Shown one piece after another: positions 1 to 8,532 of a stretch of 64,000 bases of DNA. Made by a program: the position numbers and the translations under genes. Within the stretch, counting starts at the first letter, position 1. Each line of letters starts with the position of its first letter. The stretch covers positions 1 to 64,000 of the forward strand of contig NZ_JAHQZS010000006.1 of NCBI RefSeq assembly GCF_019061145.1, in the 5' to 3' direction. The notes under the pieces were generated by a model that worked only from the letters and a program-made list of their open reading frames with translations, was not told the origin of the DNA and ran no database searches. The DNA comes from Anianabacter salinae (GTDB lineage Bacteria > Pseudomonadota > Alphaproteobacteria > Rhodobacterales > Rhodobacteraceae).

Positions 1-98
1 AAATCTTCCGCGATCTCGCGCCGTGTCCGACCGCTGGTCAGTGCCAGCCTGACCGCTTCGCGCCGAAACTCTGGCGTAGGTCTGTTTCCGTTTCCCAT
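1..98 (-). CDS. IS3-family transposase OrfA, N-terminal part (runs off window)
   Basis: Read on the minus strand from ATG at 98, the sequence encodes about 32 residues beginning MGNGNRPTPEFRREAVRLA, the typical N-terminus of the helix-turn-helix OrfA of IS3-family elements (PEFRREAVRL...GRTRREIAEDF). A strong AGGAGGT ribosome-binding site lies just upstream (about 103-109 on the plus strand). OrfA binds the element ends and is normally fused by frameshifting to the DDE product OrfB, which would lie outside the window to the left. The element end is probably near 135, where the minus strand reads TGTGGAGAGC. The family call rests on a short peptide, so subgroup is not assigned. Confidence 0.7.
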   Translation of the reverse strand, partial: MGNGNRPTPEFRREAVRLALTSGRTRREIAED

Positions 99-135
99 TG
101 AACACCTCCTGGTTCCTCAGTTGGTGCTCTCCACA

Positions 136-433
136 TTTCCCGGGCAAGTCCACCAAGGCGCAGCTGCTCATCCTGGATGACTGGGGGCCGGACCGGCTCA
201 CCGCCACGCAGCGCCGCGATCTGATGGAGATCGTTGAAGAACGGTATGGCCGCGGCTCGACGATGATCACCAGCCAGTTGCCCATCACGGCATGGCATGA
301 CGTGATCGGAGAACCGACCTTCGCCGACGCCATCCTCGATCGCATCGTTCATAACGCTTACCGCCTCGAGCTGGAGGGCGCGTCCATGCGCAAAACCATC
401 GCCAAGACGGATGACGAAATGCCTCAAAGCTGA
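136..433 (+). pseudogene. IS21-family helper ATPase IstB, C-terminal fragment
   Basis: The plus strand encodes the last third of an IstB ATPase: LLILDDWGPDRL (Walker B region), then RRDLMEIVEERYGR, the sensor-like STMITSQLP, WHDVIGEPTFADAILDRIVHNAYRL and a SMRK tail ending at 433. The Walker A half is missing and the reading frame joins directly to the presumed IS3 end near 135, so the IS3 element probably interrupted or deleted the rest. The sequence differs from the intact IstB at 3415-4230, so this is a different IS21 subgroup. It cannot be functional. Confidence 0.8.
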
Positions 434-470
434 TACCCGAAACACGCTGCCTCACGGCAACGCGTCACTG

Positions 471-541
471 GTGGCCGGATAAAATCGGAACAGGTGGCCG
501 GATGTGATCGGAATGGGTGGCCGGATGTTCCGGAATACGCA
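471..541 (+). repeat. IS21-type terminal end with three direct repeats
   Basis: Three copies of a unit GTGGCCGGATnnnnTCGGAA follow each other at 471-490, 494-513 and 517-535, and the array ends in ATACGCA at 541. Multiple subterminal repeats and a TG...CA end are usual for IS21-family termini, where IstA binds. They lie directly downstream of the istB fragment, which supports one decayed element covering about 136-541. Confidence 0.7.
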
Positions 542-690
542 TCCTCCTCCGCCGTATCCATGAGCGTGGCAAGTTTCGGCAGCTTGGGCCGCATCTGGTC
601 CGCTACGAGCCACTACTGGGTCTTGGCTCCGGCAGCTAGGGCTACTGCGTCAAATCGGCTGGGCATGCCGTCGATCTGTTGAACCGACAC
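542..690 (-). pseudogene. IS256-family transposase fragment, degenerate
   Basis: On the minus strand, 615-542 reads VADQMRPKLPKLATLMDTAEED, matching the region just before the STNPIERLN motif of IS256-type (mutator) transposases. Upstream in the same frame an in-frame stop precedes W-L-V-A, and the further upstream residues match poorly. The fragment stops exactly at the IS21 end at 541, which suggests that IS21 inserted into an IS256 copy. Too short for certainty; it is dead sequence. The stretch 690-751 shows nothing further. Confidence 0.5.
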
Positions 691-751
691 GGCTCGTGCA
701 GAACATCCCCGATGTGGCGAGGCGGCGGCGGGATAGGGACGCACGGCGCCC

Positions 752-2044
752 CTAGTTTGTGCGGTCTTCGGTGCGGTCGGCATCGGCCTGCTCGGCGGCC
801 CAGACGCCTGCCGCCTCGACAGCAACCGCCGACGTGGTGGGAAGGACGCCGAGATAACTATCGGTGTCCTGTGCGGGCGCGCTGGCGCGCTGGGTCATCC
901 GGTAAAGCGCGTAAAGACTTAGGCTTCCGAAAGTGACGCCAAGGACAAGCCAGAAGGCGAACGGTCCGATGCCCTGCATAGCCCAGCCGGTCATCAGCGG
1001 GCCAAGGATCGCCCCCAGCCCGAAGGTGAATACCAGCCCCCCAGATGCGGCTGGCATGTCCTCGGAGGGCAGGAAATCGTTGGTGTAGGCCAGCAGTAAC
1101 GCATACAGCGGCGTCGTCACACCGCCCGCAAGGAAGGCTGCAGCCATCAAGAGCAACTGGCTGCCGCCGTCCTGCGGTAACGGCCCGCCAAGCCCCACAA
1201 TCCATCCAAAGGTGCAGGCCGCCGCCCCGATCAGGGCCGAGCCGAAGATCAGCCGACGCCGGTCGATCCGGTCGGACAGCCAGCCGATCGGGTATTGCAG
1301 CAGCAAGGCACCCGCGAAGAGCATCGCGACAAACAGCGCGATCTGCGATGTCGTCATCCCGATCTGGCTTCCGAAAACGGCACCCATGCCGGACTGGGTG
1401 GCATAGACGCTGCCCAGAAGGAAAATGCCCACCGTGCCCAGTGGCGAGCCGACGAAGAGCTTGCGCAGCGACATAGGCTGCGCGACCTCGACCGGCGGCA
1501 CCGGCGTTGCCGACAACAGGATGGGCGCAAAGGAAATCGAAACAAGGATCGAGGCCCCGATGAAAAGCGCCGATGTCGTCGGATCGCCAAGCGTCAATAG
1601 ACCCTGCGCCCCGATGATCCCCAGCGTCTGCGCGATCATGTAGGCCGACAGAACCTTGCCGCGGGTGGCGTTGGTGGCCGCGTTGTTCAGCCAGCTTTCG
1701 GCGGCAACGTAGATGCCGGACATGCAAAAGCCCACGAGGACGCGCAGCACGGTCCAGGCCCAGGGCTCGGCCAGAAGGGGAAAGGCGATCAGTCCCGCTG
1801 ACATGAAACTGCCCAGCGCCGCGAAGACACGGACATGACCGACGCGCCGGATCAGCAACGGCGTCAGGCGCGCGCCGGACAGGAAACCGAGGAAGTAACC
1901 CGAGGTGACGACGGCCAGCTCCGATGCCGAGAAGTTCTCAATCCCGCCGCGCAGGCCGATCAGGGTGAAATGCATGCCATTTCCGAGCATGATCAGGAAT
2001 ATCCCGATCAAGAGGGCACCCACACCGGACGACGTGTTCTGCAT
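752..2044 (-). CDS. MFS transporter
   Basis: A 430-residue inner-membrane protein with about twelve hydrophobic segments. The first pair is LLIGIFLIMLGNGMHFTLIGLRGG and LAVVTSGYFLGFLSG, followed by the loop 2-3 motif LTPLLIRRVGHVRVFA. The central loop between segments 6 and 7 is short, and a second-half signature WLSDRIDRRRLIFG repeats the MFS A-motif. The pattern resembles the YcaD/UMF2-like drug or metabolite exporters, but substrate cannot be read from sequence. I placed the start at 2044 (MQNTSSG) because GAAGGG precedes it at a suitable distance; an upstream extension to 2128 is arginine/histidine rich and unlike a transporter N-terminus. The gene stands alone between IS debris and a divergent hypothetical gene. 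Confidence 0.88.
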   Translation of the reverse strand: MQNTSSGVGALLIGIFLIMLGNGMHFTLIGLRGGIENFSASELAVVTSGYFLGFLSGARLTPLLIRRVGHVRVFAALGSFMSAGLIAFPLLAEPWAWTVLRVLVGFCMSGIYVAAESWLNNAATNATRGKVLSAYMIAQTLGIIGAQGLLTLGDPTTSALFIGASILVSISFAPILLSATPVPPVEVAQPMSLRKLFVGSPLGTVGIFLLGSVYATQSGMGAVFGSQIGMTTSQIALFVAMLFAGALLLQYPIGWLSDRIDRRRLIFGSALIGAAACTFGWIVGLGGPLPQDGGSQLLLMAAAFLAGGVTTPLYALLLAYTNDFLPSEDMPAASGGLVFTFGLGAILGPLMTGWAMQGIGPFAFWLVLGVTFGSLSLYALYRMTQRASAPAQDTDSYLGVLPTTSAVAVEAAGVWAAEQADADRTEDRTN

Positions 2045-2282
2045 CTGATGGCCCTTCGCACGGTCTAGGTGACGTTGCGGCGGTCCTGTCACGACATGGT
2101 CCTTGCCGTCATCGCCGCAGCGCCACAATCACGGTCCTTTGCGACATGGGCATCTGGCCAAGTCGCAATCGGGTCTTTGCAAAGGCCGCAACCGACCGGC
2201 CAAATAATTGTTTTTAATTGATTAAACCACCTTTGCAAAAGGGCGGTTATGATTCCTTGATCAACCTGATACCATCGCAGGC

Positions 2283-2795
2283 ATGACGGAAACCTTACAC
2301 AATCTGCTGGGGCAGGAAGATCCCGCTTCCCTGCCGCAGATCGAACGCGCGCTCGCCTCGCAGGACGAGCTGTCCCAGGATCAGGAGGCGGTGCTCAGCG
2401 CCCTGATCTGGCGACGATGCACCCAAGGATCGGCCGGGCTTCTCGGCAGCGTCCTTCAACGTGACTGTGCGCAACGCATCGAAGAGATGCCCACGCATCT
2501 GGAAGCGGTTGGGGCATCGGATGCGGCCGCGGCGACACAGGAACTGGTCGATGCCATCCCGCTGGACGATGACCGGATCAAGGCAGGGCTCGTGGACTGG
2601 ATCGACACCCAGACCGACGTGGTGCGAAAGGCCCGGGAGCTTGGCACTGGCCTAGAGGATATCGACCGCGCGATCTGGGAGTTCATGAAGGACCCCACAA
2701 CCGAAATCCCAGACTTGCCGATTTCTACTCGCGCTCAGATCCTGCTGGCCAAGCTTCGAGCGTTCTTCAGCCCCGGAACCGCCGAAACGTCCTAG
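2283..2795 (+). CDS. Hypothetical acidic helical protein, 170 aa
   Basis: No family recognised. The product is acidic and predicted mostly helical, with no signal peptide or membrane segment. Notable stretches are LVDWIDTQTDVVRKAR and IDRAIWEFMKDP. It is transcribed divergently from the MFS gene; the 238-bp space between them is AT-richer near 2200-2235 (runs of T and A) and probably holds both promoters. The plus-strand codon pattern looks like real coding sequence, but there is no clear Shine-Dalgarno before the ATG, so the exact start is uncertain. It precedes the first tRNA-Phe fragment by about 175 bp and may belong to the integrated element on that side. Confidence 0.6.
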   Translation: MTETLHNLLGQEDPASLPQIERALASQDELSQDQEAVLSALIWRRCTQGSAGLLGSVLQRDCAQRIEEMPTHLEAVGASDAAAATQELVDAIPLDDDRIKAGLVDWIDTQTDVVRKARELGTGLEDIDRAIWEFMKDPTTEIPDLPISTRAQILLAKLRAFFSPGTAETS

Positions 2796-2930
2796 CCAGC
2801 CGAGTGCAGAGCATCGGACAAAGGTAGAGCACATCGAGTTTCTACCACTATAGGAGAGCGACGGCTGAACGCTTCACTGCGATGACGGGAACTGCCTCAC
2901 CGCAGCCGCGGCAGCAGCGATTAATTCAAA

Positions 2931-2948
2931 TTACGTTGCTCAACGCAA
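2931..2948. repeat. Palindrome next to att-like site (copy 1)
   Basis: TTACGTTG-CT-CAACGCAA is an 8-bp inverted repeat with one mismatch, ending 22 bp before the tRNA-Phe fragment at 2971. A matching and more perfect palindrome lies 21 bp before the second tRNA-Phe fragment. The conserved position suggests an arm-type or accessory binding site of the recombination machinery. Confidence 0.5.
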
Positions 2949-2970
2949 ATTGGAAGACACCTTACAAGAC

Positions 2971-3031
2971 TTCAGTCAGGCCGGATTGAAAATCCTCGTG
3001 TCGGTGGTTCGATTCCGCCCCCGGGCACCAC
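2971..3031 (+). repeat. tRNA-Phe 3' half, att-like direct repeat (copy 1)
   Basis: From 2983 the sequence is the anticodon arm onward of a tRNA-Phe: GGATTGAAAATCC with anticodon GAA, the T-arm GGTTCGATTCC and the acceptor end CCCGGGCACCA. The 5' half of the tRNA is absent. The 61-bp block, including 12 non-tRNA bases TTCAGTCAGGCC at its left, recurs identically at 15119-15179. Integrases of genomic islands commonly use tRNA 3' ends as attB and leave such duplicated halves at the distal junction. It is therefore an att-like junction and not a functional tRNA. Confidence 0.85.
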
Positions 3032-3414
3032 TATTTCAGCTGCTCTGGTTGAGTTTGGACCCGGCGCGGTTTTGCGTTGGGCAACGCCGATCTCGCGGCT
3101 TATGGCCGCTTCACTGTGATCTTCCTTTTGTTCGAGCGGGAAGGCATGGACAGGCTGCTCTAGGCGAACTGCGCTCGTATTTTTTGCTATCCCCTGGGCG
3201 GGGAAGTGGAAGTCCGGTGCGTTTCCGAGAATTGCACGCTGATCTCAATTAGTCGACGTTCGCGGTCTATCTAGGGCAGGATAGTCTCTACGGCTTTCGG
3301 CTCCTGAAAGAGATCTAGCGTCGACTGTAGAGCGTCAACCACCTTGGCCTTGACCGACAACCACCTTGGCCGGTTTTCAGCCGCCGGAGTTGGTGTGTCG
3401 TTCGCTATTCTGTC

Positions 3415-4230
3415 TCAGGTCTCTCCTTGGTTCTGGTTGTCGTTGTTGGTTGTCGCGGGTGCTTCGACCTGAGCCCTCTTGTTGGAGGCAGTCGCACGCT
3501 GAGGGAAGCTTGCGGCATTCATCTCGAGGATGGTTGCGTGGTGGACCAGACGGTCGATGGCCGCGACGGTCATCGCTTTGTCCGGGAAGATCTGGTCCCA
3601 GCCGCTGAAGGGCTGGTTGGCAGCGATGGCGATGCTGCGGTATTCGTAGCGACTGGCGACCAGCTCGAAGAGCACGCCCGTTTCGGCCTGGTCCTTGTGG
3701 GCGTAGGTGATGTCGTCGAGGATGATCAGGTCGAACTTGTGGAGTTTGGCGAGTGCGGCTTCAAGGGCGAGATCGCAACGGGCGGCCTGGAGCCTCTGCA
3801 CCAGATCGCTGGTGCGGGTATACAACACGCGGTATCCCGCCTCGACGAGGGCGAGGCCGACGGCACAGAGAATGTGCGTCTTGCCGGTGCCGGAGTTGCC
3901 AATGGCGATCAGATTGCCGCCACCCTCCAGCCGGTCGCCGGCCGCCAGAGCCTCCACCCGGGCACGCGGCAGGGTCGGCAGGGCCTTGAAGTCGAACGTT
4001 GCCAGCGTCTTGCCCGCCGGCAGCTGCGCCTCGTTCAGGTGGCGCCGGATGCGACGCATGTCCCGCTCGGCCAGCTCATATTCCGCCAACACGGCGAGGA
4101 AACGGGCGGCGGGCTGACCTTCGGTATCGGCGCGGGTGGCGATCTCGGCCCAGAGTTTGTGGAAGCTGGGCAGGCGCAGCGCGGTCAGCATGCCGGGCAG
4201 CGTGTGGATATTGACCTCGCGGGCGGTCAT
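3415..4230 (-). CDS. istB: IS21-family helper ATPase IstB
   Basis: A 271-residue AAA+ ATPase related to DnaC. It has an N-terminal helical region, Walker A GNSGTGKT at residues 111-118, and Walker B FDLIILDD at about 166-173. Arginine-containing sensor segments follow (VASRYEYRSIAIAANQP; IDRLVHHATILEMN). IstB assembles on DNA and recruits and stimulates the IstA transposase. Its ATG overlaps the istA stop as ATGA at 4227-4230, so translation is probably coupled. All key motifs are present and the length is slightly above the usual 250 or so because of a polar C-terminal tail rich in Asn, Gln and Thr. The element looks potentially active. Confidence 0.93.
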   Translation of the reverse strand: MTAREVNIHTLPGMLTALRLPSFHKLWAEIATRADTEGQPAARFLAVLAEYELAERDMRRIRRHLNEAQLPAGKTLATFDFKALPTLPRARVEALAAGDRLEGGGNLIAIGNSGTGKTHILCAVGLALVEAGYRVLYTRTSDLVQRLQAARCDLALEAALAKLHKFDLIILDDITYAHKDQAETGVLFELVASRYEYRSIAIAANQPFSGWDQIFPDKAMTVAAIDRLVHHATILEMNAASFPQRATASNKRAQVEAPATTNNDNQNQGET

Positions 4231-5738
4231 GCGCGGGCCCCCAGCAGAGCGTCGAAGCTGTCGAGCGACGGATGTGCGACGGCGACATTCCTCGGCAGCG
4301 CCGTCGGCATCGGGCTCAGTCGGGATGCCAGCAGGTCAGGATCCGGCACCCGACCAGCGGCGGGATCGTCCGCGAGGAGATGCGCAAGCTCGGCCTCGCA
4401 GGTCTGGTCGTGGGCGATGAACAGCAGATCGACCATTCGGCGGCAGGCCTCGCGGCGCGGCAGGTCGCGTTGCAAAACCTTCCAGGCCTCAGCGTATTCG
4501 GTCCGCGGGAACAGGCTGTCGCGGTAGATCGAAGTCCACAGGGCTTGCGGTTTACGCCGCAGGGCATTGACCACGTGGTGGTAGTTGATGACATGCACGC
4601 GGTGGCCATCAACGCGGCCACGGGCGCGGAGGTGGCTGACGACCAGGGTGCTGCCGAGCAATGCCTCCTCAAGGCGGTCGTCGTAGAGGTGGACCCGCAG
4701 ACGCTGCCCGATCAGTTGCGATGGCGTGCTGTAGAAGATGCTCTTGACCAGAAAGCCGCCCGTCCGCGCGACCGGCACCACGATCTCGGTGAAGTCTGTC
4801 GTGCGACGGGGCGGCAGGGGTTTCGGATGGGCCCGTTCCGCCTGAACCGCGGCCGCCCGTTGCCGGTTACGCCGTGCCACCAGGAAGTCGACGAAGCGCC
4901 GGTAGTCCTCGATGCAGGCAAAGTCGCGGCTGCCGCGCAGGATCAGCGCCTGTTCGATCGCCTTCTTGAGATGCCGGTGCTGGGATTCCACCGCGGCGTT
5001 CTCATGGGCCTCGCCGCGGTTGTTGCGGCTGGCGTCCATGCCGAAATGGCCGACGAAGGCACTGTATCGCCTGGTCATGTCTTCGCGCTCGTCGGCGGTC
5101 AGGTTGCGGAAAGCTGCCGAGAGACTGTCGGTGCGATGGTTTTGCGGTGCACCGCCTAGCGACCAGAGGGCCTGCTGCAGGTTCTCGGCCAGCGCCGTGA
5201 AGCTTTCCCCGCCCAGAACCACGCCGACGTGCTCCCAGCGGCTGTAAACCATGACGAAGTGGTAGAGCAGGTGCGGGAACGGCTGGCCCGCGATCGTCAC
5301 CTCCAGCTCCTCGGCATGGGTGAAGTCGGACTGGGCCATGTATCCCGGTTCCGGCGTCTGGCGGAAGATGCTGTCGCGCTCGGGATTGTTCAGCGCCCGC
5401 CACTGTCGGACGCGCCGTTCCAGCGTTCGCCGGATGCGATCATCAGGGAAAGCCAGCGGATGTTCGCTCTGAAGATGGCGCAACAGGGTGACGGCCTGCA
5501 GCGCGCTGTCCTTCTCCAGCAACGGCAGGAGGTCGTTCTGCCAATAAACTTGAAGGGGATCTGCCGCCGTGCGCCCGTGAACGATCTTGCGGTTCGAAGG
5601 CAGCGTCGGATCGGCATCGAACCGTCGCGCGGTCCGTTCGCTGAACCCGGCACGGGCGGCCGCTGTGCGCTGGCTGTGGTCTTGGAGGTCGGTCAGGTAC
5701 AATCTCAATTGCTGGTCGGTGATGGGTTTGTAGGCCAA
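4227..5738 (-). CDS. istA: IS21-family transposase IstA
   Basis: A 503-residue DDE transposase. It starts with a helix-turn-helix region (LYLTDLQDHSQRTAAARAGFSERTARR). The RNase H-like core follows with candidate catalytic residues Asp in AQSDFTHAEEL, Asp in NHRTDSLSAAF and Glu in NAAVESQHRHLKK, and the C-terminal Mu-like beta-barrel region ends the protein. I chose the TTG at 5738 because GGAGG lies 7 bp upstream; an in-frame ATG at 5780 would add 14 residues but has no such site. IstA acts with IstB on the element ends described for the IS. No internal stop or frameshift is visible. Confidence 0.92.
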   Translation of the reverse strand: MAYKPITDQQLRLYLTDLQDHSQRTAAARAGFSERTARRFDADPTLPSNRKIVHGRTAADPLQVYWQNDLLPLLEKDSALQAVTLLRHLQSEHPLAFPDDRIRRTLERRVRQWRALNNPERDSIFRQTPEPGYMAQSDFTHAEELEVTIAGQPFPHLLYHFVMVYSRWEHVGVVLGGESFTALAENLQQALWSLGGAPQNHRTDSLSAAFRNLTADEREDMTRRYSAFVGHFGMDASRNNRGEAHENAAVESQHRHLKKAIEQALILRGSRDFACIEDYRRFVDFLVARRNRQRAAAVQAERAHPKPLPPRRTTDFTEIVVPVARTGGFLVKSIFYSTPSQLIGQRLRVHLYDDRLEEALLGSTLVVSHLRARGRVDGHRVHVINYHHVVNALRRKPQALWTSIYRDSLFPRTEYAEAWKVLQRDLPRREACRRMVDLLFIAHDQTCEAELAHLLADDPAAGRVPDPDLLASRLSPMPTALPRNVAVAHPSLDSFDALLGARA

Positions 5739-5944
5739 CCCGGATCCTCCATTTGACGGCAGAGGAACCCGGCTTACCAACCCGCAGCGACCAGCACCTT
5801 CCTTGACATCACTCAGGCCAGTAGGGCTGCCCTCCAGACGGGCATGCCCATCTTCCGTTCAGCCCCACCGGCCAAGGTGGTTGTCGGCACCGGCCATGGT
5901 GGTTTTCGCTCAACACAAGATCATGGTCAGCCTGCGTGCACCGC

Positions 5945-6235
5945 TGCCCGGGCCTGCAGAACTACGCCAACATCTACAACCGCATCTACGTGCCGATGAT
6001 GCGCGATCTCGGTCTCGTGGATGGCGAGGGAAATTGCCTGTTCACGATCCACAGCCTGCGCCACGCTGCGGCGTCCCTCTTCATCGAACAAGGCTGGAAC
6101 CCGAAGAAGATCCAGACGCTGCTCGGGCACGCGAACATAACCATGACGATGGACTGCTACGGTCATCTGTTCGAGGACCCCGAGAAGGACGTCGCCATGT
6201 TCGAGAAGCTCGAGCAGGACTTCAGGGCGGCGTGA
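5945..6235 (+). pseudogene. Tyrosine recombinase (phage-type integrase) C-terminal fragment, copy 1
   Basis: The frame encodes about 96 residues of the catalytic domain end: NYANIYNRIYVPMMRDLGL, then HSLRHAAASLF (the H-x-x-R box), LLGHANITMTMDCYGH (second His and the Tyr nucleophile) and a helical tail ending QDFRAA. The core-binding domain and the first catalytic Arg are missing, so the product cannot be active alone. The breakpoint falls just after the IS21 right end. In tRNA-targeting islands the integrase usually lies next to the tRNA-proximal end, which fits its place about 2.9 kb after the first tRNA-Phe fragment. A second related fragment lies at 8681-8959. Confidence 0.85.
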
Positions 6236-6412
6236 GAAGGCCTTGCGACAACACTTGCGCGAATGCGACCGGGCTCCCGGAGCTCTGGCCGGTCGTGTGT
6301 AGCGCTATACTTTCACAAGCTGCACTTGATCCGCCAATCAGCCGACGGTCTGGTCGGTATTCGCTCTCCTGCCTTCGACGGAAGGCCGCACGCGACGAGG
6401 ACTTGATCAACC

Positions 6413-6964
6413 ATGGACCAGCAGGGCCCTGTATCGGCCATGCAGATCGCTCAGGTGCGGGCCAGTCTTGGCGCCTACGATGGCCGGTCACCGTCCGCCC
6501 TTGCGGAATTGGCAGTGCGGTTCCACAACGAGCCCGGGTTCCTCGATTGCATCGTCGACCTCGCAGCAAGTGAGGAAGAAAGGGTATCCGAAGGCGCCAC
6601 TTGGATCTTGAAGTCGGCGTTGGAGGCCGGCGGCAGCCTGGATGCAGCGCGCACCGAACGCCTGATTGCCTCGCTGGACAAGGTGACGGCATGGCAGGCA
6701 AGGCTGCACGTTTGTCAGATCGTGCGGCGGCTGGAGGTGCCTGGGGTCGACGAAGATCGGCTGCGGGCGTGGCTGCTGGACAGGCTTGGCGCCGAGCGGC
6801 CGTTTCTGCGGGCTTGGGCGCTGGATGCCCTGTGCAGTCTGGCGGGAACGGCTGACGACTCTTTGCTTGAAAAGATGGCAGAGGATCCCGCCGCGTCGGT
6901 ACGGGCCCGCGTCCGCAATCTGCGAAAGGACTTTGAGCGACGCAGACCGAAAGACAGGTCGTAG
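6413..6964 (+). CDS. HEAT-repeat-like hypothetical protein
   Basis: A 183-residue soluble protein of repeated amphipathic helices, such as LAELAVRFHNEPGFLDCIVDLAAS, WILKSALEAGG, RLHVCQIVRRLEV, LRAWALDALCSLA and DPAASVRARVRNLRKDF. The last two resemble HEAT-like repeats (W/L-A-xx-AL...dp-a-VR). Such repeats usually bind proteins; nothing indicates an enzymatic role. The start at 6413 is preceded by GAGGA at a slightly long distance, and an alternative ATG at 6440 has no such site. It lies between the integrase fragment and the serine hydrolase as apparent cargo, with no operon partner. Confidence 0.65.
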   Translation: MDQQGPVSAMQIAQVRASLGAYDGRSPSALAELAVRFHNEPGFLDCIVDLAASEEERVSEGATWILKSALEAGGSLDAARTERLIASLDKVTAWQARLHVCQIVRRLEVPGVDEDRLRAWLLDRLGAERPFLRAWALDALCSLAGTADDSLLEKMAEDPAASVRARVRNLRKDFERRRPKDRS

Positions 6965-7083
6965 AAGACTCGCGTCGGGACTGGCCATGAAACGGAATCC
7001 TCGGGAATAATGCTTCGACCTCGATCGGGTTTGATGCAGGCTTGGCAGGGTCGCTACGCGGGTGCTGAACAGTGAGGTCGATC

Positions 7084-8532
7084 ATGGGCGGGCGGTGTAT
7101 CTCGGCGCATCAGGCACCACGGCAGCCGCCCCGATTTTGCATGCACGCCTTGTGGCGCGGCGGTGCGGCGGCGGCCCTTTGGCTCGCGGCGTTGGCCATC
7201 TTGTCCGGCGCGGGGCTGGCATGCGCTGCCTCCGTCGACTCCGAAGCGATCGATAGCCATGTCCGGCGAATGCTCGAAACCAACCATGTGCCCGGCGCGG
7301 CCGTCGTCATCGTGGACAAGGATGAGGTTCTTTTTCTCGGCGGCTATGGCGTGGACGCACAAGGGACCATTGTGACGGATCGCAAGCCCTTTCGTCTGGG
7401 ATCGATGAGCAAGGCCTTCACCGCTCTCGTCACCATGCGCCTGGTGGAACAGGGCACTATCACGCTGGATGCGCAGGTGTCATCGCTCTTGCCAGATCTT
7501 GCAAAACTGGGTCAGAGCGGTGCAACTCTCGCCGACTTATTGCACCACACCAGCGGCCTGCCGACGCGCACGCCTCAGGCGGGCCCTTCGGATCCGCTTT
7601 CGAAGCATGTCGATGCCCTTGTCGATGTCAGCCTCGTCGCGCCGCCCGGAACGCGCCACATCTACTCGAGCGCGAATTATCTTGTCGCCGCGCGGATGCT
7701 CGAACGTGCGTCCGGGGCGAGGTTCTCTGACTTGCTGGCGCGTGAGGTCAGCGCCCCGCTCGGGTTGGGCGCGCAGTCAGGCACGGCCGGCCACCGCTAC
7801 TGGACGATCTGGCCAATCGCCCACCGCCCGGGGGAAGAACAGGGCCGCCTCGCGACGGCCTCCGTCACAGCCAGCGCGCAGGATATGGCTCAATTCCTCA
7901 GGTTCCAGCTCGGTGACGGGCGCTGGACCGGCAAGGTTCTGCTAAGCACGGCCGGGATGCGGAGAATGCACGATGGCGCGGTGGACGGCGGCGGGTTTCG
8001 CTATGCGCTTGGCTGGCGAGAAGGAACCTTGCGCGGGGCAAGGGCCATCCATCACGGCGGCGTGCTCCCCGAACATCAGGGCATGATGATCCTCTTGCCG
8101 GACCAAGGCATCGGGATCGCCGTCTTGCTGAACGCGTCCTCGACCTTGCCACTGCCGACGCGTCCGACCAGCCACAGGCTGGCTGCAGACACCGCAGGAC
8201 TCATCCTCGGATCGGAGCCGCTTTCGTTCTGGGTGTCGTTCCGGGCCTGGCTCATGGTGCTTTGGACCGGCCTGGCCGCGCTATTGCTGCACCACGGCTA
8301 TTCCACCATGCGCATCCTGTCGGGACGCGACCCCGCAGAGCGCCCCCTGCGCGCGACCTCAGCGGATGTTGCGATAATTCTGGCACTGATCATCGGGCTG
8401 CCCGCATATCTTGGTCTTTCCTTGCCGCAGTTCGCGCGTCAGGCGCCCGATATCGCAATCTGGATCGGCGTTATGTTCGCCTTGACGGCGGTGGGCGGCC
8501 TGATCCGGATCCGCCGGTGGCGCAGGACGTAG
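7084..8532 (+). CDS. Beta-lactamase-fold serine hydrolase with C-terminal membrane domain
   Basis: About 482 residues. A signal peptide-like segment (ALWRGGAAAALWLAALAILSG) leads to a class C beta-lactamase/penicillin-binding fold. The catalytic SxxK is in GSMSKAF (Ser about 107, Lys about 110), the second motif is YSSAN in place of the usual YxN, and the third element is HHGG near residue 324. The last 100 residues contain three predicted membrane helices (FRAWLMVLWTGLAALLL, VAIILALIIGLPAYLGL, IAIWIGVMFALTAVGGL), so the catalytic domain probably sits in the periplasm on a membrane anchor. Members include esterases, D-peptidases and beta-lactamases; the substrate is unknown. A GTG at 7072 and an ATG at 7141 are alternative starts; 7141 gives the most compact signal peptide. 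Confidence 0.82.
   Translation: MGGRCISAHQAPRQPPRFCMHALWRGGAAAALWLAALAILSGAGLACAASVDSEAIDSHVRRMLETNHVPGAAVVIVDKDEVLFLGGYGVDAQGTIVTDRKPFRLGSMSKAFTALVTMRLVEQGTITLDAQVSSLLPDLAKLGQSGATLADLLHHTSGLPTRTPQAGPSDPLSKHVDALVDVSLVAPPGTRHIYSSANYLVAARMLERASGARFSDLLAREVSAPLGLGAQSGTAGHRYWTIWPIAHRPGEEQGRLATASVTASAQDMAQFLRFQLGDGRWTGKVLLSTAGMRRMHDGAVDGGGFRYALGWREGTLRGARAIHHGGVLPEHQGMMILLPDQGIGIAVLLNASSTLPLPTRPTSHRLAADTAGLILGSEPLSFWVSFRAWLMVLWTGLAALLLHHGYSTMRILSGRDPAERPLRATSADVAIILALIIGLPAYLGLSLPQFARQAPDIAIWIGVMFALTAVGGLIRIRRWRRT

Larger units (their letters stand above)
2796..3325. other. Intergenic stretch holding attachment site, otherwise no gene
   Basis: This 530-bp stretch separates the hypothetical gene from the IS21 element. 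It contains the palindrome at 2931-2948 and the tRNA-Phe 3' fragment at 2971-3031, described separately. An open frame can be traced across the tRNA fragment, but it has no coding character. I see no gene between 3032 and 3325. Confidence 0.6.
3326..5915. mobile_element. Complete IS21-family insertion sequence (istA/istB)
   Basis: About 2.59 kb bounded by imperfect inverted repeats: TGTAGAGCG at 3326 and, on the opposite strand, TGTTGAGCG ending at 5915. Each end carries two further copies of a CAACCACC(T)TGGCC motif (for example ACAACCACCTTGGCCGG at 3357-3373 and its complement at 5869-5885). Inside are istA and istB on the minus strand with intact frames. No obvious target-site duplication flanks it (CGTCGAC on the left, CAAGATC on the right), which may mean later rearrangement. 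Its right end lies 21-30 bp from a truncated integrase, so the insertion probably helped to destroy that gene. Confidence 0.85.

Noticed and set aside
3032-3252. Open frame running across the first tRNA-Phe fragment into the following sequence
   Set aside because: It begins upstream of the tRNA fragment, has no ribosome-binding site, and its translation is a mixture of frame-shadow residues without any fold or family.
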